This document shows, piece after piece, positions 1 through 12,391 of a stretch of 64,000 bases of DNA. Under the pieces are notes generated by a model. It did no database searches and had not been told where the DNA came from. It saw only the letters and a list, made by a program, of their open reading frames with translations. The position numbers and the translations under genes are program-made. The stretch's first letter is position 1; every line of letters starts with the position of its first letter. This stretch comes from Viola odorata (lineage: Eukaryota; Streptophyta; Magnoliopsida; Malpighiales; Violaceae). The stretch spans positions 26,520,407 through 26,584,406 of the forward strand of contig OY829539.1 of NCBI GenBank assembly GCA_963691705.1, in the 5' to 3' direction.

Positions 1-521
1 GGCCTAGAGTAGTAAGCAAGCTGAAATGCTTGGCTCACAATTGAAGCAAATACTAGGCTCACAATAGAGGTGATGTGGCCGGCTAGGATTGGAGCAACAA
101 TTTCGGATTCTAGAAAGAATACAATCAAGTCCACAAGGCTCTCATGGCCACCATAGGAAGCTCCAATAACTTCAGCAATAAATACACAAACACAAAAAAT
201 TTCAGCAATTGTGTTCTTCCAAAATTCAGCACACTAAAAGACAAGAATTTCTTCAATAACACCAAAATTTTCAAATGAGGTGGGGATGATTCCTATGGTA
301 GAAACAATGTTTAAACCATAGAAAATAAGAATCAAGGTGTTTGAACCGAAGAAACTCAAGGAAAATCAGTTTGAACCGAAGAGAGGAACGGATATGAAAA
401 ACAGAAAAATTTCAGCACAAAGGAAAGAAGTTCTATGGTAGAGAAGATGATTCTAACCGTAGAAATGAAGAGGAGAACAAGAAAAACCAACCTCGAGGAC
501 AGCTGAAGCTCCGCTACCACT
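1..521 (-). mobile_element. Internal leader of a Ty1/copia element that continues beyond the left window edge
   Basis: This is the stretch just inside the 5' LTR at 522-1258, read on the minus strand. It has no open reading frame of useful length and looks like untranslated leader, with several short repeated words such as ctatggtaga and gaaccgaag. The gag gene of the element must lie left of the window. The assignment depends on the adjacent primer-binding site and LTR, not on any coding match. Confidence 0.55.
503..520 (-). promoter_or_regulatory. Primer-binding site of the left Copia element
   Basis: On the minus strand the LTR end TTATCA is followed by a spacer and TGGTAGCGGAGC. The same core follows the LTR of the SIRE-like Copia element at 26175. 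This is the position and form of a tRNA primer-binding site, and it fixes the orientation of the element as minus, with its body to the left. Confidence 0.65.
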
Positions 522-1258
522 TGATAAGGGCTCAACTTCTGTTTTGGATAGAAGGAGGCCGAATTGCTGTTCTTGAGCCGGATCTAGTCCTATTGTGAGA
601 GGTTGGTCTTCACAATGGATATAGGTGCCTCGGATGGAGATGGAGAGGGGACACCTTGGTGAGTTTAATGGCTGAAGTTGGTGTTTAAGGAGTTATATGC
701 AGAGACTTGATGGTTGTTTGGTAGAGATGGAACGGATGAATATAATAATAACTTAACTAATTAGAAAACCCTCTTGATCATAAGAACAAGCAACCTTTCT
801 ACAAACTAGTTAAGGATCTCTCTTTAATAGAATTTACCCCTTAAGAACAAAGCTTAAGGAGCTTAATTACAAGAAGAGATGGATAAACAATGGTATTCAG
901 CTCTAGCAGCCCTGGTTACCAAGAACCCTAAATTACCTAGGTTACTCTACTGATTTGGCTAAAGAGAATATCATCAAAATCAAAGGCAAGTGCTGAAATG
1001 AAAAGGAATGCACTTTAAATACTAAAATCCTAACATAATGGGTAAATACCCTTACACCCTTGGACAAAGGGGCTTGGCCTTGGCAGTAGCTGAAGATGGG
1101 CTTGGAAGATGGGCTTCGGCCAAACAAGGAAGGCGCAAGGCTTTGGCAAGGCCTTAGCCGCACGGTCTCATGGCTTAGTAGGGTTCGGCGCGGCCTTCTT
1201 CATGGGATGGCCGGCCTGCCCATGAGTGGGTTCGCCTCGAGCGTCCGTGCTCGTATCA
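522..1258 (-). repeat. 5' LTR of a minus-strand Ty1/copia element
   Basis: The block starts with tgataag and ends with gtatca on the plus strand, so on the minus strand it opens TGATAC and closes TTATCA, the usual TG...CA frame of an LTR. It is 737 bp long and contains no gene. It abuts a primer-binding site on its left. On its right (from 1259) lies non-coding DNA of the outer Tat-like element, so the Copia interrupts that element. The second LTR is outside the window, so the target duplication (right flank ttggc) cannot be verified. Confidence 0.65.
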
Positions 1259-1730
1259 TTGGCCATCCTTTGTAGATGTCGTATGGCTTATTATTAAATG
1301 AAGTGATGATTTGCCTTTTTTAGTTTTGCATGCTCGGGCGTTAGCTCCTCTTTGACTGATAGCTATCGCTGAGAGGCAAACTGTAGCCTCGATATAACCG
1401 CTGGAAACTGATTGTCAGTAACTACCCCCTCTAGAAGATATAAATGTGTGGACATAAATATCTTTCGGAGGTTTTCACACTTGTCACTTTTACTTTGGGA
1501 CGTGTCCCACTTTTACAGGCTGTTCGATTCTCGAACTCAGCCTTTAAAAGGGAGCAACTGCTCTCTTTTAATACTCTTTTTCTGCGCTTCGAAATTTTCC
1601 TTTCTCTCTCTAGATTTTTGCTCCAAAAGAAGCTACGACCACCGTCCATCGGCGCCGACGGTTTTGTCCACCGCCTTCTGTTCAAGGTACTTCGCTTCCT
1701 TTTCTCAGATTTTCTTCTCGCCAATTCATT
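1259..1730 (+). promoter_or_regulatory. Upstream region of outer gene A
   Basis: No coding sequence is seen. A TATA-like ctttaaaagg at about 1541-1550 lies some 185 bp before the gene A start. The counterpart upstream of the inner gene A (29647-29850) has a similar layout with ctttaag. This suggests a private promoter on the strand opposite to gag-pol. It is an inference from position and similarity, without transcript data. Confidence 0.4.
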
Positions 1731-3787
1731 ATGAGTACCTCTAGGATATCCAAGGATTCTCAGTGGCCTCTGGTCGCAAATAGGTCCCTGAGGAGTCTCC
1801 AAACTCTCCGGCGGCCCATAGATTTAGAAATTGAGAGAACTCCTAGTATTTTTATTGATCAAGTGGTATTGGAGGCAGAGTTGGAGGAAAACAGTATCTT
1901 TTTCCCTCCTGGTTATTTCGCTAGAATTCCTGACGCCGGTTACCGGCTTCATGACCCTCTATCGGGGGGCGATAGGATGGTATATTTTGACATGTTCCTT
2001 TATGGCTTTCGCTTTCCTATCCATGAAGCAGTGAAAAGATTATTAGTTCAATATGACATTAATCCGGCTCAGATTACGCCTCCTTCTTGGTGCGGGATTC
2101 ATGCCTTCATTTGTATTTGCGAGTTGCGGGGTATCCTTGTCCTGTCTGTTAATTTATTCTGCAAGTTTTTTAGTTTTAGGTGCCGCGACTGTGTGGTAGA
2201 TATCACCCCAAGATGGAATAACGCACTGGTGCAGTCATTCTGGCAGAGATTTCGGGGTTTCGAAGAAACTGTGGCCGATTGGAAGAGCGGTTTCTTCATC
2301 GTGAATTTCCCTTTCCGCCCCTGGCCTAGAGGTTTTAATCAATGTCTTAATGACTCCATTTGGACAAACCCGTCAACAATATCCAAGGAAGAGCTTCGGC
2401 AAACGAACATGCTGCTGGGACTGAAATCGTCCTTTCGCATTCGAGAGTTTGCCTTGCACAGGCTTATAGAGAAGTGTACTATAAGTAAGTTTCTTTTCTC
2501 CCGTTATCGCTTCAGCTAATTTGCTGTTCTGATATGTTTTGTTGGCAGGTGACGCTGAAAACCAACCGTCGAGCGATAAAGGCGTTCCTCTGAACGTAAC
2601 GCCGCTTCAATCACTGCCGCCATCTCCTCCGCCTGAGAGTTCCAGTCATCCTGCCGCTCCTCCAAAAAGGAAAAGATTCAAGACTGTTGCCAAGCGTGGT
2701 ATCTCTGACCGCACTTCCCGTTTTCTCGAGAACTGGTTGCCCATTCGGCAAGGAGTGACTCCGAATCATCCCAAGACTGAAGTACCTAACAGCGACAGCG
2801 AGGACATGGATACTGATTCTGGGCTTCGTCATGCTTCCGCAGCTTAGCGGAAGAAGCTACGAATGGGAAATAGCAACCCAATTGCTGAAGCCACTTCGAA
2901 CAAGGGTAACGAAACCCCTGCTACTGGGGCTGGTTCTTTTGGTGATGCGAGTACTTCCAGGGCAGCGGTAGCAGCTAGGGCGTCATCCGACGTTCCTCCT
3001 AATATTCCCGAGGTTTCGTCGGAGGTCAATCTTCCTCCTCCAGCTGTCGCTCCTGACTCTCCTATCTCTTCTTTTATTCCTGACGTTGCTGCCCCAAATC
3101 TTGAACCTACCGCTACTCTTGACCCTCTGCTGAATGGCCTTCCGCCATTATTCTGCACTTCTATCTCAGGAGCTAGTGGTTCCGCTGAAAGTTGCTCTCC
3201 TCCCTTTACTGCTAATCTGTCTTCTCAAGGTCCTCAGGGAGCTACTTCTTATCGCTTGGATCTGTCTACCTTTAGCACCAGCAGACTTCGCGCACTGGGA
3301 ATATCAGACCCATTATCACGAAGTGAGCCGGTGGGCTCTATTGTGGGTGCGATATTTGGCTCTGCTGAAGATAGGGAGGAGACGTCAGAGCTTCCTCTGG
3401 AGGTTCATCGCGAACGTGCTGGCTAGCTTCCGCATGTTAAATTATTTTCTCGATATCCATGGTGACAAGGCTCGAGGTTCTCCCTCTAAGGTGGCGGAGT
3501 TGACGCAAGTTCAAAGCGATACCCAAGCTGAGCTTAACGACTGCCGTGCTGAATTGGCCAGAGAGAAGTCGATAGGGAAGGCCAAGATAGAGCTTCTGGA
3601 AGCAGAACTGGTGACTGCCAACAGAAGAAACTCTCTCTTTCGTGAAGAGATATCGACCCGCTACGCGAAGCTAGCGAAGGTGCCCCATGAGATGTCGCGC
3701 TGGAAAGATAAGGCGATACAAGCCTTTGCTGCTGGGTTCCCAGATTATTACCGTAGCAAGGCTTTCGATCCTACCAAGAGAAGTTGA
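1731..3787 (+). pseudogene. Outer gene A: Transposase_28-like antisense gene with C-terminal coiled coil, decayed
   Basis: Exon 1 (1731-2484) encodes about 251 residues resembling the plant family PF04195 (putative gypsy type transposon, Transposase_28). Its core, YGFRFPIHEAV and DINPAQITPPSWC, also occurs in the inner gene A and in both B genes. A 64-bp intron (2485-2548, gt...ag, phase 1) precedes exon 2, which has a basic PKRKRFK stretch, a Ser/Thr/Pro-rich middle and a C-terminal coiled coil with REKSIGKAK. Exon 2 is broken by TAG at 2845-2847 and by a frameshift near 3400, after which the frame ending at 3787 carries the coiled coil. The gene runs opposite to the gag-pol of its element. 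Its function is unknown; despite the family name I see no DDE transposase motif. Confidence 0.75.
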
Positions 3788-4411
3788 AGGATATAAATTT
3801 CGGGGGCGACAAAGGAGTTCTTCCGTGAAGGGAACATGGCAGCGCTTGAGAGTGTTTTATTTTTTCTTCTAACATTGGCTTTATTTGGCTTGTAATAACT
3901 GATAACGCTTGCATAATAACGACTATCATTCCGCTCTAGATAACTATTAATTTGATTCTTGGCGTTATCTTGTTGATGACGTCACCATGCTTGACTTCTT
4001 TCTAATAAAGTAATTCTGCTTTTTCGGAGCATTTAATGCTCATGATCCCCTCATTGATGTGAGCGAAGGATCATGATGGTTCAGAGACACATGTCTGCTC
4101 ATCAGGATGCTAGGGCTAGCGTGATTTGATAGGATCAAAGCGTCCTCTCTCATTTCTAGGGTTGTACTCATTGTTCACGTCTGTCACGCGCGTAGCGACT
4201 GTTCCAGCAGTCATTTCTTTTAGCCTCTTAGGGTTATAAAACCCATCACTTTATTTCTTTTTTCCACTTTCGATAATCTGTTTCTCTATATCTTCTTAAA
4301 TCATCTTGCATTTCTGGTTTTCACCTTCTGGGCACTTCAATTTTCTTCTAAAAAAGGTACTTCTTTATTTCCCTTGCTGTGTTCTTCATCTTTTTATTTT
4401 CTTTTTCCACC
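3788..4411 (+). promoter_or_regulatory. Spacer between outer genes A and B with gene B promoter
   Basis: No ORF is seen. The left half should hold the 3' end of gene A. In the right half ttataaaa at 4234-4241 is a good TATA box about 170 bp before the gene B start at 4412, followed by pyrimidine-rich leader. The ATG lies in the favourable context caccATGG. Confidence 0.5.
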
Positions 4412-4906
4412 ATGGCAAAGAGAAAAACTCGTGCTTCTGGGTCTAAATCAGTTGATGAAGAAAAAATAGAGACCATAGTCAGTACCATTACTTCTTCTGC
4501 CATTCTTGATAAACATCTGTCTGATCACGGTGCCACCCTCCCTGAGGGTTTCAAGGCTTCTGTCGCCCCTGCGTCTTTACGCCTGAATAACGTTATGATC
4601 GGCAAGCGCAGAATCATGTATGCCCAGATGTTCCGTTATGGTTTCCGGTTTCTGGTTGACCCGTTTATCCAAGAGTTGCTTACTTCTCTGGATCTAAATC
4701 CTGTTCAACTGGCCTCGAATGCATACTGTGGCATTTATGCATTTCTAGAACTCTGCAAGTACAAAGGAATTGCCTCTCCTTCCCTTGCATTACTGAAGTC
4801 TTGGTTCAAGATGTATAACCGTCGGGGTGTAATAGCGATATCACCCCGCTATGATGATGATTCGCTCCAGAACTTCACCTGGAAACTCCTTCATTTAGAG
4901 TCTTCC
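4412..4906 (+). pseudogene. Outer gene B, 5' half of exon 1 (split by the inner retrotransposon)
   Basis: This part encodes 165 residues starting MAKRKTRASGSK, then a Transposase_28-like region with RYGFRFLVDPF, SLDLNPVQLASNAYC and IAISPRYDDDSLQ. The frame is open up to the LTR beginning at 4907. The continuation, starting at codon IDKWKEQFF, is at 32231 after the second LTR and the target duplication. Its paralogue in the inner element (15066-13016) aligns through the break. The basic N-terminus may be a nuclear signal. No biochemical role is known. Confidence 0.8.
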
Positions 4907-5475
4907 TGATAACAATCCACCTAAAAGAAAGGGTATTTTCGCCTATCACCCAGTGGGGAGAGGCATAGCTACTGTTTCACACCACCACGGTAGGGACAAA
5001 TCGCTACCTTCCCCAAAGGCTAACGCTACAGAGGCCAACGGGGCCTTACCGGCTCCTTTTACGGACCTCCTGCTTGGTTCAAAGAGTTATCTCATCCAGA
5101 GGAAACCACGCGTCAGGATTAACGCTCATGCCATTATCCTACCGCGGCAATATCTACCTAAACACCTACCGTCGAGGTAGCGTGTCACGATAAGGGCGAA
5201 TCACAGACCCTAACGCGAGCAATAGCTCCGTACCCGTTTACTCGGGCGGGAACGCCCCCTTTCTTCTATAAATACCTCCCCCACAAAGGAGGCAGGTAAG
5301 CGGACTTGACTGGCCAAAACTCTGCCAATTTCAGTACACCTACTGACTTAAGCATCGGAGTGTTTCCGCCGGAGACCCCCTCCGGCGCATTGCAGGTACT
5401 GTGGACCGTCGCACACACTGATCCGAGAAGAGCTGCTCCGCCATACATCCTTCGGCAGAAGACAAATTATTATCA
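4907..5475 (+). repeat. 5' LTR of the inner Tat-like element
   Basis: It starts TGATAACAAT and ends ATTATCA, giving a short inverted terminal match TGATAA...TTATCA. It is 569 bp long and contains a TATA box at 5267-5274. The second copy is 31657-32225. Reading frames within it are incidental. Confidence 0.92.
5267..5274 (+). promoter_or_regulatory. TATA box of the inner Tat-like LTR
   Basis: The sequence tataaata is followed about 30 bp downstream by the likely start of the genomic RNA. The same box is at 32017-32024 in the 3' LTR and, on the minus strand, at 41634-41627 in the outer LTR. Confidence 0.7.
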
Positions 5476-5560
5476 AATTGGTGCTTTCATTGAGAGCTTT
5501 GGTTCTATTAAGTGAGCATCCTTAATAACCAAGCTCCTCCTCCCCGAAGCTAGAAGGATT
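5476..5560 (+). promoter_or_regulatory. Primer-binding site and short leader of the inner Tat-like element
   Basis: Two or three bases after the LTR comes tggtgctttcattgagagc (5479-5497). The outer element has the same word apart from one base at 41421-41403. Conservation at this position in both elements supports a primer-binding role. I cannot name the priming tRNA from the sequence alone. Gag begins 85 bp after the LTR. Confidence 0.6.
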
Positions 5561-8500
5561 ATGGCCTCGGAGTCAGATCCGGCGCTGTCCCGAACTTCCA
5601 ACATCCCATACAACACCCGCAGACGCTTGTTTCCCTTCGCTACCTCTGATGCCCCCACCCCAGGGCAGGACGTCACTGCAGGAGACTTAGATCTTCCTCC
5701 TGGGTCAAGTACAGAAGAAGTTACATTCCAGATTTGCTCTCCCTTCTCCCATATAGCAGGAACCAGCCATCCTACCCCCCAAGCGGGAAGATCTATGATG
5801 GGAGAAGCGGACAACCCTTTCGTGAATTCAATAGCAGCTCTCCAAGCTCAACTGGATCAACTGACAGAAATGGCTGCTGGATTTACTCCTCATGCCTCAA
5901 GACCTGGTGTGTCCTCTCAAGTGATTTTCACCCCGTCCCTTGTCACCGAACGACCCTTATCGCCCCAACAGTCTAGGGCGCTCCCGTCCTCCTTACCTTT
6001 CCCCTTGGCTCCCATAAACGTCCCACCATTCACGCGCGGACCTGCCGACCATTCTGGACAATACAGGGGAGGAATCTCTATCCCCGAAGCAGTCCGCCAG
6101 CGTGACGAGTACAGGGAGCCTTGGGATGATCGACGGGGAGATATAGTGAGAGATCCATCTCCTAGATACAGCGAGAGGTCTAGCAGCAGAAGTCGACGAG
6201 CTCGAACTCCAAGGAGCCGTAGTCGTTCTCCTAGGAGACATCAGGAATATGACCCTCAAAATCCCAGATACGACGCTGAAATTCCACATCAGCGTCAGCC
6301 TCGTAGGATCCCCGATGCTAACGCGGGTCATCCGTTCAGCTACCGTGTTAGGCACCACAGAGTCCATCGACATGTGAAACTCCCAGCAGAATCCTATGAC
6401 GGCACAAAAGATCCCATTTCTCACCTCAATAAGGTGAAGGATTTCGTGCAATTCCAAACGCGCAGTGACGCAGCATTGTGTCAAATTTTCGTAATGACGC
6501 TGTCAGGAGTGGCACGTCTATGGTTCGAGGGGCTCCCCGCCGGGTCTATCGATAATTTTTCTCAGCTGGAAGAAAAATTCAAAAGTCGGTTTAGCACGGC
6601 TATTCCTATCAAAAATTCAGCAGCTGCGCTGTTCGATATCCATCGAAAACCACAAGAATCGCTGAACGATTTCTTAGGACGATTTGATCTTGAAATGTCC
6701 CTAACGCCGGGGGTCACTATCGATTTTGCAATTGAGGCCCTGAAACGCAATTGTCGATATAGTAAACTGAAAGATACGCTAACGGTGGACCCCCCAACGA
6801 CCCTGGATGCATTGAGGTTAAAAGCGCATAACTATGCGAGAATGGAAGAGGAAGAAAATAGAGAATGGATCCGAGGCATGCCGGCGGACCCATATGTGGC
6901 CCCTAACGTCTTGAACTGCAATGCCCCTGACACTAAACCCACCGAGGATCCTGGGCAGCGGAAAGAACATAACACCAAGACCTCTAACCGACAGAGAGGC
7001 AATTTCTCAAAAGGAAGGTTTGGAGGATCCCCCACTCGGAAGCAAACGGACCCGCCAAAGGGCCGGATATACGATCCTGACCTACCATCTCTCATACTCC
7101 CGAGGGCGGAGATCTTAGCAATAGTCCAATAGAGAAATCTGCCTATCCGTTACCCAGCTCCCGTGAAACCAGGAGTAATCATGGGAGGAAGAGAAAATGC
7201 ATACTGCAAATTCCATAAGGTCAAGGGGCACTCAACGGATGTATGCAGAGAGTTAAAATCGGCTATAGAGTGATTGGTCGAAGAGGGCTACCTTGGCGAA
7301 TTTGCCACAAAGGCCAGGGAGGAAGCCAGAAACAACCCAACTGGAAATACAACTGCGCAGAGGCAAGCGCCCTCGCACGCTACAGGGGCTAACGCAGTTC
7401 CCCTCGGGCCAAATAGAGAAGCGCTCGCTATCGATAGCGACCAAATGCCCATGATAAATATCATTGCAGGGGGAGCACCCTATTGCGAGGAAATTACGCC
7501 GCAAACGCCCAACCCCGGAGAAAAACGCAAACGGGAGAACGCGCAAACGAAAATCGAGGCGATAAGCGCCTTAGACAGAATGATATTGTCTTTCTCAGAG
7601 GAGGACGAAAAAGGCATCGTTTTCCCGCATAATGACGCGATGGTTGTGACGCCCGTCATTGGAAGTCATGGGGTAAGAAGGACCCTTGTCGATAACGGGA
7701 GTGCAGTGAATCTATTTTCATTAGAAGCGTACAACTTGATGAAACGACCTGACGATGAGCTATCGCCTTGCACGAGGCCTATCATTGGGATCGATGGAGT
7801 ACCAATCCCGGTAGCCGGAATAACATCCCTGCCGGTGTACTTCCGAGAAGACACATCCAAACGCTCCGAAGAGATACTATTTCTGGTTGTAGACCTAACG
7901 TTACCGTATAACGCCATTTTGGGGCGACCATTCCTTAATCGTTTTGGAGTGGCCATATCTCAAAAACACCTGCGGATGAAATATCCCTCATGGGACGGCG
8001 TGGTCTCAATCAAAGGGGACCAAAAGTTGGCAGCCGAATGCTACTTACTTATGACTCAAAGGAGTTGTGATCGCTACGTTTGCGTGGCAGACGATCCTTT
8101 CGATGATAAAGAAGAAAAGCGCACTCAGCCGCTAGATCAGATGGTATCAATCCCTATCGGCAAGGATAGTGAAATGAATCTCTTAGCCAGTGAGAAATTA
8201 AGCCTTGAAGAGAACACGCAATTAATCCGGCTGTTAAGAAAATGCAAGGGAGAGTTTGCGTGGAAACCAGCGGACATGCCCGGAATCTCTCGGGAAGTCG
8301 CGGAACATCGGCTGAACGTTAGTCCTGACGCCAAGCCTGTTCAGCAAAGACGACGTGCCTTTTCATCGGAAAAGATAGCAGCCATTGAAAAGGAGTTGCT
8401 AAAGCTCACAGAGGCGGGGTTCATTCGAGAAGTCCAGTACCCGACCTGGCTAGCTAATCCTGTCTTAGTCCCAAAGCCTAACGGGGACTGGCGCAGGTGC

Positions 8501-11434
8501 ATCGACTTTACTGACCTAAATAATGCCTGTCCCAAGGACTGCTATCCCCTTCCGCGAATAGATCAGTTAGTCGATCAAACCGCTGGGTATGCTTATTTAA
8601 GCTCCCTAGATGCGAATTCCAGATATCACCAAATCCCTATGGCCGTAGAGGACGAAGAAAAAACTGCCTTCATTACTCCTAGAGCTACATACTGCTATAC
8701 TGCAATGCCGTTTGGGCTAAAGAATGCTGGTGCAACATTTCAGCGAATGGCAAACAAATTTTTTTAAAATCAAATCGGGAGAAATGTAGAGGCCTACGTA
8801 GACGACATCCTGATCAAAAGTCGGAGTTTCAGAGAGCACCTCGCTGACTTACAAGAAGTTTTCAATGTGATGAGAAAACACAAGATGAAGTTAAACCCGC
8901 GGAAGTGCATGTTCGCATTCCAAACGAGAAAATTCCTGGGCTATGTGGTCAGCCAGAAGGGCATCCAACCCAACCCGTCAAAGATAAAAGCCATCCAGGA
9001 TATGATATCCCCGCGAACTGTCAAAGAAATACAGAAGTTAACCGGGCGCATCATTGCGTTGGGGCGATTCATATCTAAACAAGGCGAGAGATGTTTGCCT
9101 TTCTTCAAAGTCATCCGCAACAAGGCCCCTTTCGGATGGACAGAGGAATGTGAGAAAGCGTTTGCAGGACTAAAAGCTTACCTATCATCAGATTTAGTGC
9201 TGACGAGGCCTGAGCCCGGCGACGAATTATATCTATATTTGGGAATAGCTGACGAGGTAGTCAGCGCCGTCCTTGTGCGAAGTGAAGGGCACGTGCATCG
9301 TCCTGTATTCTTCGTGAGTCACATATTGAAAGATGCCGAACTGCGATACGCTCCTATCGAGAAGATAACACTCGCTCTAGTGCAAGCCACGAGAAAGATG
9401 GATTGATACTTCCAAGCCCACCCCGTCATTGTACTCACGGACCAGCCGTTGAGGAGAATCTTCAGAAAACCTGAATCTTTAGGAAGAATGCTAATTTGGG
9501 CTATCGAGCTCGAACAATACGGGCTGCAATACAAAGCTAGACCAGCCGTTAAGGCCCAAGCGTTAGCCGACTTTATAGCTGAGTGCACATTCACAAAGGA
9601 CATAAAGACAGATCTATTGGAAGAAGAAGCAGGAAGTCCATGCCTACCGTCTCCGGAGACGTATACAGATACGTGGATCATCCACGTGGATGGAGCAAAA
9701 AATCAAGAATTAGCTGGCGCAGGAGTTTTCTTAGTTGGACCAAACGGCTTGGAGATGCGATACACCATCAGAATCCTGCAGCCATTGTCCAACAATGCGG
9801 CTGAATACGAAGCGCTGCTGGCAGGACTCAGAATTGGAAACAGTTTCTCTATCGGAACCACTCCCGGTGGGGAGAAGGAAGACAGAACACGTTTAAAAAT
9901 CCGAGGAGATTCCAAGCTAATAATGGATCAGGTTCTGGGGAACTCCCAGGCCAGAGAACCCATCATGGCCCAATACTTAGCCAAAGTGAAGCATGAGCTG
10001 TCAAAAATACAAGAAAAAGGCACCCTGATCACCTTTGAGCACATTCCTAGAAAAAACAATGAAGAGGCCGATAGCCTCGCCAAGATGGCAGCTAATCCAG
10101 AAGCCTCAGTACCCAGTGACGTGCGCTATGGAGAACTGCCTACACCTTCTTTCATGGAAGAGCAGGCATCGCTCTGTGTGGAAGAAATGGAAAATGATTG
10201 GAGGATCCCAGTAATAGAATATCTGAAACATGATAAACTACCGGGAGACCATACAGAGAGGAAGAAAGTCCTAAAACGGGCAGCACGATGCACATATTAT
10301 AACGGAGAGTTAATACGAAGATGTTTCTCCCATCCGACCGCTAAATGCATAACGGAGCAAGAAGGCTTACATGTTTTACGTGAAATTCACGAAGGGATAT
10401 GTGGCATGCACATTGCTAGTGACACCCTAGCAGCCCAAGTCTTTCGGTCGGGATTTTACTGGCCCACCATTCGACGAGACTGCCATAACTTCGTGAGAAC
10501 CTGTCAGAAATGCCAAGAATATGCTAAGATTCCTCGAAAACCTGCCGTGCCAATTTCAGAAATAGTCGCACCGTGCCCGTTTGCAAAATGGGGGATTGAC
10601 ATCCTGGGCCCGTTTCCAAAGGCTAGATCTCAGTTAAAATTCATGGTCGTAGCGGTAGACTACTTCACAAAGTGGGCCGAAGCTGAGGCGTTAGCCACCA
10701 TTACCACCGAAAAAATTTGGCGTTTCTTCAAACACCAAGTCATCATGCGATTTGGAGTACCACGCGTGCTAGTTAGCAACAACGGGACACAATTTACGAG
10801 CCAGTTCTTCAGGGATCAATGTGCAGAGTTCCAGATAGAGCAAAGATTCTCCTCTGTGGCACATCCCCAAACCAACGGCCAGGCGGAAGTAACTAACCGC
10901 AGTATCCTTAGTGGCATCAAAAGAAACTTGGAAGGGTCCAAGAAGAAATGGCCAGACGAATTGCCATATGTATTATGGGCCTACCGCATGACTGTCAAGG
11001 CCAGCACGGGAGAGACCCCGTTCGCGTTAGCATTCGGAACCGAAGCTGTCACACCAGTCGAGATTGGCATGATGAGCCTCCGGGTGGCTCACTTCAAAGA
11101 AGAAAACAATGAAGAAAGGTTACGAGCTAACCTCGATACTCTACCAGAAACACACGAGGAAACCCTCCTGAAAACCCTGCACTACAAAAGGAAAATGGCA
11201 CAATATCACAACCGGCAAGTGAGGGAGCGATTGCTCAAAACCGGAGATTTAGTGCTCAGAGACAGACGGGCAGCAGGACAACGTATGGGAAAGCTCAGCC
11301 CAAACTGGGATGGACCGTATCGTGTCACCCGCATTGTGGGAAAAGGAGCATACCATCTGGAAACGCTCGAGGGAACGCCCCTGCAAAACTCTTGGAACAT
11401 CGCTCGGTTGAGGCTGTACCACGCCAGGAGCTAA
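5561..11434 (+). pseudogene. Inner Tat-like gag-pol (single frame with four nonsense codons)
   Basis: One frame of 1958 codons runs from MASESDPALS to the stop at 11434. Order: an Arg/Ser-rich stretch near residues 205-230; a retrotransposon gag domain near 270-400; a C-x2-H...H...C zinc-knuckle-like motif near 547-565; an aspartic protease with DNGSAVN near 708; reverse transcriptase with YVDD at 8795-8806; RNase H with HVDGAKN; an integrase zinc motif; and the integrase core. Stops interrupt it at 7130-7132, 7271-7273, 8765-8767 and 9404-9406. The second integrase catalytic Asp is Asn (codon 10778-10780, VSNNGTQF instead of VSDNGTQF as in the outer element). The copy should be unable to move by itself unless helped in trans. 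Confidence 0.92.
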
Positions 11435-11509
11435 TCGGGTAACATCAAAGTTATTCTAATAAATGAATATTGAGATATTCACCGTGCGTTTGCTACTGGT
11501 AATATGCAG

Positions 11510-12000
11510 GTAGCGAAGAATGCCAGGGGTGAAATTCCTATCCTTGTGATGGCTGGTCTTGATCAGACAGCTCATTAAGACAAGGGACGCCCTGGCATAA
11601 CAAGGCATTTGGGAGTGAAAATCCTATCCTTGTGGTAACCGTGCTCACATAGACGACCCATTAAGACGAGGCACGACCCCAAACGGCTCCCCGAAGTGAA
11701 AATCCTATCCTTGCGGCAACCGTGCTCACATAAACGGCCCGTTAAGATGAGGCACGCCCCGGAATCCTTGGGAGTGAAATCCTATTCTTATGGTAACCCC
11801 ATAAGGAGAGGCACGCCCCAAGGAGAGACCAACTCCGTCCTGGAAGTGAAAATCCTATCCTTGTGGTAACCGTGCTCACATAGACGGCCCATAGAGACGA
11901 GGCACGATTCCACAGACGCGAGGTACAACGCTTGGGGGTGAAAAGTCCTATCCTTGTGATGGCTGGTCCTGATCAGACAGCTCACTAAGACGAGGCACTC
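11510..12000 (+). repeat. Degenerate ~70-100-bp repeats downstream of inner pol
   Basis: At least six copies of a unit built around gtgaaaatcctatccttgtgg are followed by wording such as accgtgctcacatagacgg and gacgaggcacgcccc. Spacing varies. The outer element has the same family of repeats in the reverse direction at 34690-35345, consistent with its opposite orientation. Variable tandem repeats in the 3' untranslated region are a known trait of the Tat lineage. Confidence 0.8.
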
Positions 12001-12006
12001 CCCAAA

Positions 12007-12391
12007 GCCTATCTGTGGCGAAAGGAAACAAAGACATCCTAACTAGTAGCCGCGCGGTTGATACCCGGTGAAGCGATGTTGGAGCCTATCTGTGGCGAAA
12101 GGAAACAAAGACATCCCAACTAGTAGCCACGCGGTTGATACCCGGTGAAGCGATGTTGGAGCCTATCTGTGGCGAAAGGAAACAAAGACATCCCAACTAG
12201 TAGCCGCGCGGTTGATACCCGGTGAAGCGATGTTGGAGCCTATCTGTGGCGAAAGGGAACAAAGACGTCCCAACTAGTAGCCGCGCGGTTGATACCCGGT
12301 GAAGCGATGTTGGAGCCTATCTGTGGCGGAAAAGAAACAAAAGAAATCCTAACTAGTAGCCGCGCAGTTGATACCCGGTGAAACGATGACG
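12007..12391 (+). repeat. Tandem array, five 77-bp units
   Basis: Units begin gcctatctgtggcg at 12007, 12084, 12161, 12238 and 12315, an exact 77-bp period. The first four are nearly identical and the last is more diverged. I do not see this array in the outer element, so it probably expanded in the inner lineage. Confidence 0.9.

Noticed and set aside
1731..3787. Genes A and B considered as DNA transposases because of the family name Transposase_28
   Set aside because: No DDE/D triad, zinc finger or transposon ends belong to them. They are cargo of retroelements.
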